NCBI GenBank assembly: GCA_041663425.1
Contig: JBAYMS010000036.1
Location: 1-16,031 of the forward strand
Reading direction: 5' to 3'
Source: FEN-1322 sp041663425
Lineage (GTDB): Bacteria; Omnitrophota; Gorgyraeia; 2-01-FULL-45-10
DNA: 16,031 nt
The notes below the pieces were generated by a model. The model saw only the letters and a program-made list of their open reading frames with translations, was not told the DNA's origin and searched no databases. How positions within the stretch are numbered: position 1 is the first letter of the stretch; each line of letters starts with the position of its first letter. The position numbers were made by a program, and so were the translations under genes. Below, in pieces: positions 1 through 8,000 of this stretch.

Positions 1-242
1 AGATTATCACTGACCTGAATAATCTCGCTACAGTCTATTCTTATCAGAACAAATACCAGGAGTCGGAAGACCTATACAAGAGAGCCCTTGCTATAACAGA
101 GAAGTCTTTCGGTCCCGAACATCAGAATTTGGTGCTAATATTATCTAATATAGCAAGCCTATATGAAAAGCTTGGCAAGAATGACGAAGCTAAGACCCTC
201 CAGAATAGAGCCAAAAAGATATACGAAAGTCGGCTACCTTGA
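1..242 (+). CDS. C-terminal end of a tetratricopeptide-repeat (TPR) protein, 5' truncated by the window
   Basis: The reading frame is open from base 3 and ends at TGA 240-242, giving about 79 residues. It contains two helix-turn-helix TPR units of the long, roughly 42-residue type. The first has the pattern LNNLATVYSYQNKYQESEDL followed by YKRALAITEKSFGPEH, and the second has LSNIASLYEKLGKNDEA followed by a short basic tail. The FGPEH turn is characteristic of kinesin-light-chain-like TPRs (TPR_10/TPR_12 type), which mediate protein-protein contacts in many bacterial proteins. Without the N-terminus the full architecture, any signal peptide and any enzymatic domain cannot be judged. It ends 133 bp before the ROK gene and is separated from it by a terminator and a promoter, so it is probably a different transcription unit. 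Confidence 0.85.
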   Translation, partial: IITDLNNLATVYSYQNKYQESEDLYKRALAITEKSFGPEHQNLVLILSNIASLYEKLGKNDEAKTLQNRAKKIYESRLP

Positions 243-263
243 TACTTCGACCCTTCTTAAGCT

Positions 264-299
264 TTAACCCCGAACAAAGCCGAGGGGTTGACTTTTATT
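264..299 (+). terminator. Probable intrinsic terminator of the TPR gene
   Basis: An inverted repeat pairs TTAACCCC (264-271) with GGGGTTGA (284-291), which is 8 bp including one G-T wobble, around a 12-nt loop. It is followed by CTTTTATT (292-299). The T tract is short, so termination may be partial. The right arm overlaps the -35 box of the next promoter (288-293), so the two elements share sequence. Confidence 0.55.
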
Positions 300-316
300 G
301 GTTCATAATGTATACT
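288..316 (+). promoter_or_regulatory. Sigma-70-type promoter of the ROK regulator gene
   Basis: TTGACT (288-293) and TATACT (311-316) are separated by exactly 17 bp, each one mismatch from the TTGACA/TATAAT consensus. Transcription would start near 322-325, about 50 nt before the preferred start codon at 376. This is the best promoter seen in the window. Confidence 0.8.
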
Positions 317-324
317 TTAAAAAG

Positions 325-339
325 TTAGTTACTAACTAA
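325..339 (+). promoter_or_regulatory. Palindromic operator candidate at the transcription start of the ROK gene
   Basis: TTAGTTA (325-331) and TAACTAA (333-339) are perfectly complementary around a single C. They form a 15-bp palindrome that begins 9 bp after the -10 box and covers the expected +1 site. A further GTTAG half-site follows at 342-346. A bound dimer here would block transcription. ROK regulators (NagC, XylR, Mlc) bind AT-rich palindromes and often repress their own gene, so autoregulation is the natural inference. Confidence 0.55.
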
Positions 340-375
340 GCGTTAGGTTAATTGAAACTTCGCAACAGGAGGGGT

Positions 376-1482
376 ATGAAGACGAAGGAAGTCCACCAGT
401 TTAGTTTTCATGAGCTATCCGAAAAAGACCTCAAAAGCCTCAAGGTGCTTGACCTTATAACCAAAAAAGGCATAATTTCCCGGACGGAAATCTCAAAAAT
501 AACGGGTATAAACATTGTGTCTATTTCCAATTACATAAATAGATATATCGAAGAAAAGCTTATAATGGAAAACGGGTTTGATGTGTCTACCGGAGGCAGA
601 AAACCCGAGCTTGTTGAGCTTAACAAAGAAGAAAATCGTATCATAGGAATAGAGATAGGAAAAGACCTGATACGTTCAGTATTTACCGATATAGGATTGT
701 CGGTTTCAAGTAAAATGGAAATGCCTAAAACCGGCCGCAGCGTTAAAGAGATAACGGCGGAATTATGCGTTCTGATAGAAGGCATGCTGAAAAAAGCGGG
801 TATAACCGACGGAGGATTAAGAACTGTTGGTGTTGGGACCAGTGCTTACGATAATGAATATATAAGCAAAACCCTAAGGGAAAGATTCGGCGTAGAGGTA
901 TTTGTCGCAGATGAAGTTTCGTGCGCTGCTTTTGGTGAAAGAGATATTAATAAGAAAATACCATCCGGAGATCTGCTCTACATATATTCCGATATAGGAT
1001 ATGGCATAGTCGTTAAAGATACCGGAGAGCGGATATCGTGCAGTAATTCCAAATACCTGTGCCCATGGAATGAATCCATGGGAGCGGTGAACCTAGCTAA
1101 AAGCGATGTCGCAAGAGGAGTAGGCACTTCCATGGTGGAGCTTTCCGGAGCCCGCATGGAAAATATAACGGTAGATATAATCACTAAAGCCGCTATGGGC
1201 AACGATGAGGTAGCGCTCAGCATAATGCGCAGCGTCGGAGTAAGTCTAGGTTTAAGAATAGCTTATCTGGTGAATCTGTTTAATCCAAAGAGCGTTTTGA
1301 TAGGCGGAGGAATAGAGCAGGCGGGGGAACTTATCCTAGGGCCCATTAAAAAAACCGTAAAGAAGCTATCCTTTAAAGACCGTTCAGGTGAAATTAATAT
1401 AATGCCTGGTAGTCTGGGTGATGAAGCCGTTAGTCTTGGAGCGGCTTTTCTGGCTGCCCGGGAAATATTTTTAAAAGCATAA
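376..1482 (+). CDS. ROK-family transcriptional regulator with non-canonical sugar-kinase domain
   Basis: The product is a ROK (repressor, ORF, kinase) protein of 368 residues from ATG 376. The frame also allows TTG 352, and the residue numbers here count from that codon. ATG 376 has AGGAGG at 367-372 but with only 3 nt spacing, so the start is not certain. An N-terminal winged helix-turn-helix lies at about residues 28-72 (LITKKGIISRTEISKITGIN, then IVSISNYI), followed by STGGRKPELVEL, a typical ROK junction. The actin-like ATPase domain follows from about residue 96 and ends with LIGGGIEQAG and SLGAAFLAAR. Two hallmarks are altered. The Cys-rich zinc motif CxCGxxGCxE is absent, and the NDANxAALGE-like catalytic motif reads DEVSCAAFGE (188-197), with Glu where the catalytic Asp is expected. 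It is therefore probably a sensor/regulator and not a kinase. The ligand is unknown. Its targets probably include its own promoter and may include neighbouring genes. Confidence 0.85.
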   Translation: MKTKEVHQFSFHELSEKDLKSLKVLDLITKKGIISRTEISKITGINIVSISNYINRYIEEKLIMENGFDVSTGGRKPELVELNKEENRIIGIEIGKDLIRSVFTDIGLSVSSKMEMPKTGRSVKEITAELCVLIEGMLKKAGITDGGLRTVGVGTSAYDNEYISKTLRERFGVEVFVADEVSCAAFGERDINKKIPSGDLLYIYSDIGYGIVVKDTGERISCSNSKYLCPWNESMGAVNLAKSDVARGVGTSMVELSGARMENITVDIITKAAMGNDEVALSIMRSVGVSLGLRIAYLVNLFNPKSVLIGGGIEQAGELILGPIKKTVKKLSFKDRSGEINIMPGSLGDEAVSLGAAFLAAREIFLKA

Positions 1483-1518
1483 TCCTTCGACAGGCTTAAG
1501 GATTTATGCTGAGTTTTT
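1476..1518 (+). terminator. Intrinsic terminator of the ROK gene
   Basis: AGCATAATCCTT (1476-1487) pairs with AAGGATTTATGCT (1498-1510), 12 bp with one bulged base and a 10-nt loop. It is followed by GAG and TTTTT (1514-1518). The left arm includes the stop codon of the ROK gene. It separates that gene from the efflux region. Confidence 0.6.
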
Positions 1519-1533
1519 ATAGAATCATAAAAG

Positions 1534-1637
1534 GCTGATGTCTGTGACATCGGCACTTAGCCAATAACCCGGCTGAATAAACTTGGCCTATATCAGAGAT
1601 ATAGGCACTTAGCCAATAACCCGGCTGAATAAACTTG
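1534..1637 (+). repeat. Two tandem 52-bp repeat units, each with a variable hairpin and a constant 31-bp segment
   Basis: Unit 1 (1534-1585) and unit 2 (1586-1637) share an identical 31-bp segment, 1555-1585 and 1607-1637, starting ACTTAGCCAATAACCC and ending CTGAATAAACTTG. Each is preceded by a 21-bp hairpin with 9-bp arms and a 3-nt loop. Unit 1 has arms GCTGATGTC/GACATCGGC with loop TGT and one G-T wobble. Unit 2 has arms GCCTATATC/GATATAGGC with loop AGA. The arms differ at several positions between units but remain complementary. The constant part contains a second small stem, AGCC/GGCT. The last base of unit 2 lies directly before the ribosome binding site of the next gene, so the repeat could act in its leader RNA or be a dispersed intergenic element. 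Confidence 0.85.
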
Positions 1638-1638
1638 C

Positions 1639-1643
1639 GAGGT
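1639..1643 (+). promoter_or_regulatory. Ribosome binding site that decides the start of the zinc-ribbon gene
   Basis: GAGGT (1639-1643) lies 6 nt before ATG 1650 but immediately next to ATG 1644 and after TTG 1635. The spacing favours ATG 1650 as the start, which leaves the upstream repeat outside the coding region. Confidence 0.55.
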
Positions 1644-1649
1644 ATGTTT

Positions 1650-2000
1650 ATGGCAGAAGAAAGAAGTTGTAGGATATGCGGCAAACCATTCCTTCCGAAT
1701 AAATACCGTCCCAACCAGTCGATCTGTTCTTCGCTCGAATGCCAGTACCAGCGCCAGCTGGAAAATATGAAAAAATGGCGAAATAGAAATCCGCATTATT
1801 TCAAGTATAAAGAGACGCAGGACTCTTCCTGGAAGGAGACTTGCCGTCAACGTTCTCTCGATTGGCGCAAGAAGCATCAGGAGTATCTAAAGCTTTACCG
1901 CGAGGAGCATAGAGAGCGTCATCGTGAGTATATGAGAGATTATATGCGGGAGTACAGAAAACAACAGGCCCTTGCCCCGAAGAATGGTACAAAGATCTAA
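1650..2000 (+). CDS. Small basic zinc-ribbon-like protein of unknown function
   Basis: The product has 116 residues from ATG 1650. The N-terminus has four cysteines in the spacing C-x2-C-x15-C-x4-C (residues 7, 10, 26, 31), as expected for a structural zinc site. This is followed by WRNRNPHYFK (43-52) and then an almost uninterrupted Arg/Lys/Glu/Tyr-rich helix to residue 105, with repeated REY/REH motifs (HREYMRDYMREYRK). The strongly positive helix and zinc knuckle suggest nucleic-acid binding. Small proteins with a similar CxxC...C...C plus W-x4-NP-x-YF arrangement occur in other bacteria without an assigned function, as far as I recall. It sits between a tandem hairpin repeat and the efflux operon, ending 9 bp before the TolC-like gene, so it could be the first gene of that operon. 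I do not recognise a specific family, and the function is open. Confidence 0.75.
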   Translation: MAEERSCRICGKPFLPNKYRPNQSICSSLECQYQRQLENMKKWRNRNPHYFKYKETQDSSWKETCRQRSLDWRKKHQEYLKLYREEHRERHREYMRDYMREYRKQQALAPKNGTKI

Positions 2001-2009
2001 CATATAATA

Positions 2010-3797
2010 ATGAAAATAAAAGATAGTAAGCAAATCTTTATATATTTTGTTTTAATATTGGTATTCCTTGCCGCTGACACGGCTTTTGCGTTTACCATGA
2101 ATTTTTCTTCCAATAAAAAACAATCTGTAAAGACGGCCGGAATGGATTCCGATAAGGCTAATTCCATCGCTGCCGCTTCCGCCAAAAAAGAAGAGGCGCA
2201 GCCCGCAAAGGATCCGGTGCCGCAGGATCTGCAAGCTGCTTATAAGCCTGAAAGCAATGAGGTTGTAAAAGCCGATAAGAAAATACTGCTGAATATTCCC
2301 GGAGCTGCCGAAGGCGAGAAATTTACTATAGGGAACATACCCGACTATCTTAAAGAACCGGCCGAAAAAATAAAACAGGCTGATCCGGCCGATGAAAAGG
2401 ATGCAGCGCTTGCCCGTAACATAAAAAATAAAAAGTTCCACGGTGGTATATATACTCTGAAAGAATGCATAGATATTGCGGTCAGGAACCATCTTCCGCT
2501 TCAGATAGCTCAGAAGAGCGTAAAGCTTGCCGAAATGCGTGTTTTTGAATCAAGACGAAACATGCTGCCGTCGGCGACATTGGATTATCAGCAATATCAT
2601 GGCCGTGTTAATGGGCTTATGTACTATGGCAGAAAACAGACCATAGAAGGGCAGCAGCCGATATTCCGCGGCGGTGAATTGCTTTATACGATGAAGCAGT
2701 CGGAGGTAAATCTTTCGATAACAAAAAATGACTACGGCCGCATCAGGAATGACCTGGTGCTTACGGTAAAAAAAGCATACTATACTCTCGCCAAAGCAAA
2801 GACCAATTTAAAAATGCAGGAAGATCTTTACAAGGAAGTCTGGAAATCGGTAGATATGGTTGAAAAGCAGGCGGCAGCGAACGTTATATCAAAAATAGAA
2901 ACAATGAACGTGCAGTCCCAAGCCAGCCAGATAAGGTATCAGCTTGCATCCGCAGGGGGCGATGTAGATATAGCCGAACTTATACTGAAACAAGCAATGA
3001 ATGTAGACCCTAAAGAAGAATTTAGTATAAATGAAAGCCTTGAATTTAAAAAAATAGCTGTGGATTATGAAAAAGCTTTAAGCATTGCCATGGTTAACAG
3101 GCCGGAAATGAAGATAAATTCACTTATGATAGATTATTATAATTACGGCAAAGGCATAGCTAAGGCAAAATTCTGGCCGAAAGTAGATTTGCTGGGTTCG
3201 TGGGGGCTGGCGAAAGAAGAATACGCATCTCAGGACGAAGCCGGAGGCGCAGACCTGTTAAACGGAGAGCCTGACAGAAAACTGGAGCAGCAGTGGTATG
3301 CCGGCCTTAAAGTCGGTGTGCCTTTCTGGGGATCTTCCGGAGAATACTCTCTTACGAAAGAACAGTGGGTCCCAGTAGTCAGTGCTTATCAGGGCACCGA
3401 AGCGACCACGATGGAACTAAAACTTAAGATATTAGACCGGCTTGATATGATATCCGATAAAAGTCTTGCCGAAATAGACTTTGATAAAGCGCGGCAGGAG
3501 CTTACAAAAGTAAAGCAGGATCTGATATTGGAAGTGAAAGAAAGCTGCTTTAATTATCAAAAGGCCCTGATACAAACAGAAACGGCTGAAAATAAGATTA
3601 AATATCAAACGAGCGACCTGGAGCTTGTAAAGCTCAGGAGAGGCCTTGATGAAGTTACGGATTCCAACGTTATCGAAAGCATGATAAAGCTTTCGCAGGA
3701 AAAATTTGGCTTGTTACAGGCTTTGTCGGATTGTCATGTATCGATAGCCGCAATAAATAAAGCTATCGGCATAGAAGATTATTATAAAGACGAATAA
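2010..3797 (+). CDS. Outer-membrane efflux channel, TolC family
   Basis: The 595-residue protein is exported. Residues 1-27 are a signal peptide (hydrophobic IYFVLILVFLAA, cleavage likely after AFA). Residues 28 to about 140 are a Lys/Ala/Pro/Glu-rich low-complexity extension not usual in TolC. The outer-membrane efflux protein repeats follow. The first starts at about 147 with YTLKECIDIAVRNHLPLQIA, the classical OEP entry motif, and has long coiled-coil helices to about 340. The second runs from about 350 (DYEKALSIAMVNRPEMKIN) to 586. The family forms a trimeric barrel plus periplasmic tunnel that exports substrates passed on by an RND or ABC pump. It is the first pump gene of a four-gene operon, 14 bp upstream of the adaptor. 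No clear Shine-Dalgarno precedes ATG 2010, so translation may be coupled to the preceding gene, which stops 9 bp upstream. Family assignment is firm. The substrate is unknown. Confidence 0.92.
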   Translation: MKIKDSKQIFIYFVLILVFLAADTAFAFTMNFSSNKKQSVKTAGMDSDKANSIAAASAKKEEAQPAKDPVPQDLQAAYKPESNEVVKADKKILLNIPGAAEGEKFTIGNIPDYLKEPAEKIKQADPADEKDAALARNIKNKKFHGGIYTLKECIDIAVRNHLPLQIAQKSVKLAEMRVFESRRNMLPSATLDYQQYHGRVNGLMYYGRKQTIEGQQPIFRGGELLYTMKQSEVNLSITKNDYGRIRNDLVLTVKKAYYTLAKAKTNLKMQEDLYKEVWKSVDMVEKQAAANVISKIETMNVQSQASQIRYQLASAGGDVDIAELILKQAMNVDPKEEFSINESLEFKKIAVDYEKALSIAMVNRPEMKINSLMIDYYNYGKGIAKAKFWPKVDLLGSWGLAKEEYASQDEAGGADLLNGEPDRKLEQQWYAGLKVGVPFWGSSGEYSLTKEQWVPVVSAYQGTEATTMELKLKILDRLDMISDKSLAEIDFDKARQELTKVKQDLILEVKESCFNYQKALIQTETAENKIKYQTSDLELVKLRRGLDEVTDSNVIESMIKLSQEKFGLLQALSDCHVSIAAINKAIGIEDYYKDE

Positions 3798-3802
3798 AGG
3801 AG
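3797..3802 (+). promoter_or_regulatory. Ribosome binding site for the adaptor gene
   Basis: AAGGAG (3797-3802) overlaps the stop of the TolC-like gene. It is 9 nt from ATG 3812 but only 3 nt from the in-frame GTG 3806, so ATG 3812 is the preferred start. Confidence 0.6.
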
Positions 3803-3811
3803 AGTGTGGTT

Positions 3812-5056
3812 ATGGGAAACCTCGAAGAGAAAATACCTGAAAAAACAATAGTGATAAAAAAGGGCAATAAAAAGAAACTTATAATAATACTGCTTGCGGT
3901 TACTGTGACTATAATTGTGCTTGCGCGGCTGACGGGCAACATACAGAACGCAATATTTAAAAAGAAAGATACAAAAGAAAAGGCTGCGGCCTTGAAGCTT
4001 GAAGAGGAAGCGGTGCCGGTGAAAGTGTTTAAAGTTAAAAAAACGGAGTTTAAAGATACGTTGCCGGCGATAGGGACGGTTAAAGGATTTAAAGAGATAG
4101 AGCTTAAATTTCAGTTGTCGGGGATCATCGAGAGCTTTAATTTCGAAGAAGGCGAGAAGATCCAGGAAGGCGACATAATAGCCTCCCTGGTTCAGAAGGA
4201 TGCCCTTTTGAAATTAAAATATGCCGAGACGGAACTTTCCAAAAACCAGAAGCTGTATGACATAGGAGCCATAATACCGCTTAAACTGGAACAGTCAAAA
4301 CTTGAATACGAATCGGCGAAATCCGAACTGGATAAGACCAACATATATGCCATGTCCAATGGGCTTTTGGGGGCCAGGATGCTGGACCAGGGAAGTTATG
4401 TTACCCCCAATGACAGGGTAGGGTTTTTTGTCGACATAGATAAAGTTTATGCTGAGTTTAATATAATAGAAAAAGATATTCCCAAAGTTGTTCTGGGGCA
4501 AAAAGCTGAGGTTTTTTCCGATGCTTATCCTACTAAGGTATTTAACGGATCTGTAGACAGGATCTCGCCTATAGTAGAAGGACGTTCGCGTACGGAAAAT
4601 ATAAAAGTGGAGCTTGATAATAAAGAGGGAATGTTAAAGCCGGGTATGTTCATAAGAACGCTGATAGCTACTTATGATAAAAAGGATGTGATAGTTGTCC
4701 CTATGTCGGCATTGAAGAAAAAAGAGAATGATTATATAGCGTATGTGGTCCACAAAGAAGAACCTAAAAAAGCAGTGGAAGAGTCGAAGCAGAAAGAAAA
4801 ACCAAAAAAATCGTTTTGGCCATTCAGTAAACCTAAAACGAAACCTAAAGAAGAGGTAAAGCCTCAGCCTGTCGAAAAGGCGCCTGAACTAGGTATTGTA
4901 GAGGTAAAAAAGATAAAGACGGGCTATATGACCCAGGATCTTGTTCAGGTTGATGAAGGGCTGGAAGAAGACGATATCATTGTTACAGAGGTGCAGGAAG
5001 AATTTAAAGATAAATCCAAAGTGGAAATATCAGAAGTCCAGGAAGGACTTATATAG
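3812..5056 (+). CDS. Periplasmic adaptor (membrane fusion protein) of the RND pump, HlyD/AcrA family
   Basis: The 414-residue protein links the inner-membrane permeases to the TolC-like channel. One N-terminal membrane segment at about 22-40 (KLIIILLAVTVTIIVLARL) has no lipobox cysteine, so it is membrane-anchored and not a lipoprotein. A barrel-sandwich (lipoyl-like) domain follows (GTVKGFKEIELKFQLSGIIE, then EEGEKIQEGDIIASL, about 88-127). The alpha-hairpin is very short (about 130-177), and the second lipoyl half is ARMLDQGSYVTPND. The beta-barrel runs about 205-290, including MLKPGMFIRTLI. The membrane-proximal domain is split by a Lys/Pro/Glu-rich insert at about 314-360 before GIVEVKKIKTGYM and VDEGLEEDDIIVTE. 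The short hairpin is typical of adaptors whose partner channel reaches far into the periplasm, as in MexA-like short forms. ATG 5060 of permease 1 follows after 3 bp. Confidence 0.9.
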   Translation: MGNLEEKIPEKTIVIKKGNKKKLIIILLAVTVTIIVLARLTGNIQNAIFKKKDTKEKAAALKLEEEAVPVKVFKVKKTEFKDTLPAIGTVKGFKEIELKFQLSGIIESFNFEEGEKIQEGDIIASLVQKDALLKLKYAETELSKNQKLYDIGAIIPLKLEQSKLEYESAKSELDKTNIYAMSNGLLGARMLDQGSYVTPNDRVGFFVDIDKVYAEFNIIEKDIPKVVLGQKAEVFSDAYPTKVFNGSVDRISPIVEGRSRTENIKVELDNKEGMLKPGMFIRTLIATYDKKDVIVVPMSALKKKENDYIAYVVHKEEPKKAVEESKQKEKPKKSFWPFSKPKTKPKEEVKPQPVEKAPELGIVEVKKIKTGYMTQDLVQVDEGLEEDDIIVTEVQEEFKDKSKVEISEVQEGLI

Positions 5057-5059
5057 CGA

Positions 5060-8000
5060 ATGAATTTAGCTCAATTTTCAATTGAACGCCCGGTCACGCT
5101 CATAATGATCGTTTCGGGTCTTTTAATATTTGGTGTAGTCTCACTAGGACTGCTTCCGCAGGAACTTTTTCCTCAGATAGTCTATCCTCAATTGACGGTA
5201 GTTACTCCTTATGAAAATGCCGCTCCGGAAGAGATCGAGACGCTTATAACCAGGCCGATAGAAGAAGCTATCGGGACGGTTGCAGGTGTCAAAAGAATAA
5301 ACTCTATATCCAAGGAAGGGTTGTCCCTGATCATTGCGGAATTTGGATGGAACCAGAACATAAATTTTGCTGCACTCGGGATGAGGGAAAAAATAGACCT
5401 CATAAAAGAGAGGCTGCCAAGAGAAGCCGAAGAGCCTATAGTTCTACAGTATAATCCGTTCGATAAACCGATCCTTATATTAAGCGTTACAAGCTCAAAA
5501 GAAGACCGCTCACCTATAGCGTTAAGAGAGCTTGTGAAGCGGATGATAAATGACGAAGTCGAGAAGGTTGAGGGAGTGGCCTCTGCTACAATCTCCGGCG
5601 GACTTGAACGCGAAATACAGGTCGAGGTTAATAAAGATAAATTAGAGTCGCGGCGCATACCTATTCTGGACGTTTCCAATGCGCTTGGTTCGGCAAATTT
5701 AAATTACCCGGCGGGAACTATAAAAGAAAGTTTTTATGAATATCTTATCAGGACTCTGGGAGAGTTTGAGCATATCAGCGAAATAGGAGATGTTGCCATA
5801 GGCTCGAGTGACTCCGAAAAAGAAGAGAGAAACGATGATTTTGATCTACCTTATAGACAAGCCCGCGGTAAATTATCGGAAGATAAAAAGCTTATATATC
5901 TAAAAGACGTGGCTAACATAATAGATGGAGTCAAAGAGAGGACCAGCTATTCCAGGTATAATGGTAAAGATAATATCTCTATATCCGTGCAGAAGCAGGC
6001 GTTGGGGAACACAGTAAAAGCTATAGAAAAGGTAAAGGCCAAGATTCAGGAGCTAAGAGCAGACATTCCAAAAGATATCAGTGTGGCTATAGTTTATGAT
6101 CAATCTGTATATATAAAAAGCTCGATCACCGGAGTGTGGGATTCGGCATGGCAGGGCGGACTTATAGTATTTCTGGTCCTGCTGTATTTTTTAAGAAACG
6201 CATGGAGTTCGGTTATAGTTACACTTACCATACCTATTTCGGTAATGGCGACGTTTGCTTTAATGTTCTTCTCGGGCATTTCCATAAATATGATGTCTTT
6301 GGGCGGCCTTGCTTTCGGTGTGGGAAGCCTTGTCGACGCTGCAATAGTAGTCATCGAAAATATATTCAGGCATATGCAGCAGGGCGAGGATAAAAAACAT
6401 GCGGCAATGATAGGCGCAGACGAAGTCGCCGTCGCCGTCGCCGGATCCGTACTTACTACTATAGTAGTATTTTTACCGCTGATATTTGTCATAGGTATTA
6501 TAGGCCAGATATCCAAGGATTTTGCGCTTACAGTTACATTTTCGCTGCTCGCATCATGGGTTGCATCAATAACTATAATTCCTCTTTTGTCTTCGAAAGG
6601 TATTTCCCTTGGCAAAGATGTTGCAAATGAAATACAGGATGACGTCTCAAAACTTGATACCTCCGGGGCGATAGCGAAGGCGAGAAAATTTTTTGATATG
6701 ATGCTGAGAAAGTTCTTAGCGCATAAGGGTAGATATCTTTTTTATACAGTCATATTGTTTATAATTTCTCTGAGCCTGTTCGTATTTATGGATAAAGAAT
6801 TGATGCCAAAAGTAGACCAGGGGCAATTTACGCTAAAGATAGATATGCCTGCAGGAACTACTCTTGGTGTTACAAATGCCGTTTCTGAAAAAGTGGAGAA
6901 ATTTGTGCTATCCATACCGGAGGTGGATTCCGTAAATACCACCGTCGGGTCTACAAAAGAATCTTCCGAAAGAAATATAATAGAGCGTCTTAATTATAAT
7001 CAGGCGGAAATAGTCATTACGCTAAAAAGTAAACGGAAAATGAAAACCTCCGATGTTGTGCAGATCATACAAAATCATTTTTCTCAGATAGATATGGGTG
7101 GGGCCAAGACAGAATATATGCTGCAGGACAACGTTTTTGCTACAGGGATGGCTGCCCAGGCGCCGGTGACCGTAGAACTGAAAGGCAATGATCTTAAAGT
7201 CCTGGAGAAATTAACATACGAAGTTCAGAGAGGGATGGGCGGTATAGCCGGGATCTATGGAATAAAAAATAATTTGTCCGAGCCTTCCCCGGAAACTAAG
7301 GTATTTATCAATAAGGACATGGCAGCTATTTACGGACTTTCCGTTACGGATATCGCCCAGACAGCTCTTATAAGCCTGAAAGGTTATATAGCCACCAAGT
7401 TCAAGGAGAAGGGTGAGGAAATAAATATAAGAGTGCGGCTAAGAGAGCAGGATAGGAATGATTTTAAAAAACTTGCCGATCTGGAAATACAGTCTCCGAC
7501 GGGTGTAAAAGTTAATCTTGGAAGTGTGGCACGTTTTGGCAAAGGGAAAGGGCCGAGCGAAATAAGAAGAACAAATCAGGAGAGGGTAATACTCGTGTAT
7601 GCAAATATATATGAGAGGCCTATCAAAGACATTACCTCCGACGTTACAGCCATGATATCGAAAATGAATATCCCGAAGGGCTACATAATTAAGCTTGCCG
7701 GAGAGTCGGAAGATATGAAGGCATCCTATGATAGTATGAGAAATGCGATCATAGCGGCATTCTTATTAGTTTACATGATAATGGCGGCATTGTTTGAGTC
7801 GCTATGGCAGCCCATAATAATAATGTTTACGATACCTTTGGGGCTTATAGGTGTTGCGTGGGCGCTTTTTGTCACGCGTACCAACGTGAGTGTTTACGTA
7901 TTGATGGGAGTTGGTATACTGGGCGGGATAGTCGTCGATAACGCTATAGTTTTAATAGACTGCGTTAACCTTTTCCGGTCGAAGGGAAAAAGTCTTGATG

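Noticed and set aside
352..375. TTG start at 352 for the ROK gene
   Set aside because: It has only a weak upstream AGG. ATG 376 has AGGAGG, although the 3-nt spacing is short, so 352 remains possible.
1534..1637. CRISPR array or integron attC sites
   Set aside because: Only two units with no spacer of regular length between identical repeats. The variable part is itself a hairpin, and the attC core sites are not present. No cas gene or integrase is nearby.
6100..6615. 171-codon minus-strand open frame
   Set aside because: Antisense to the TM3-TM6 region of permease 1. No ribosome binding site or recognisable domain.
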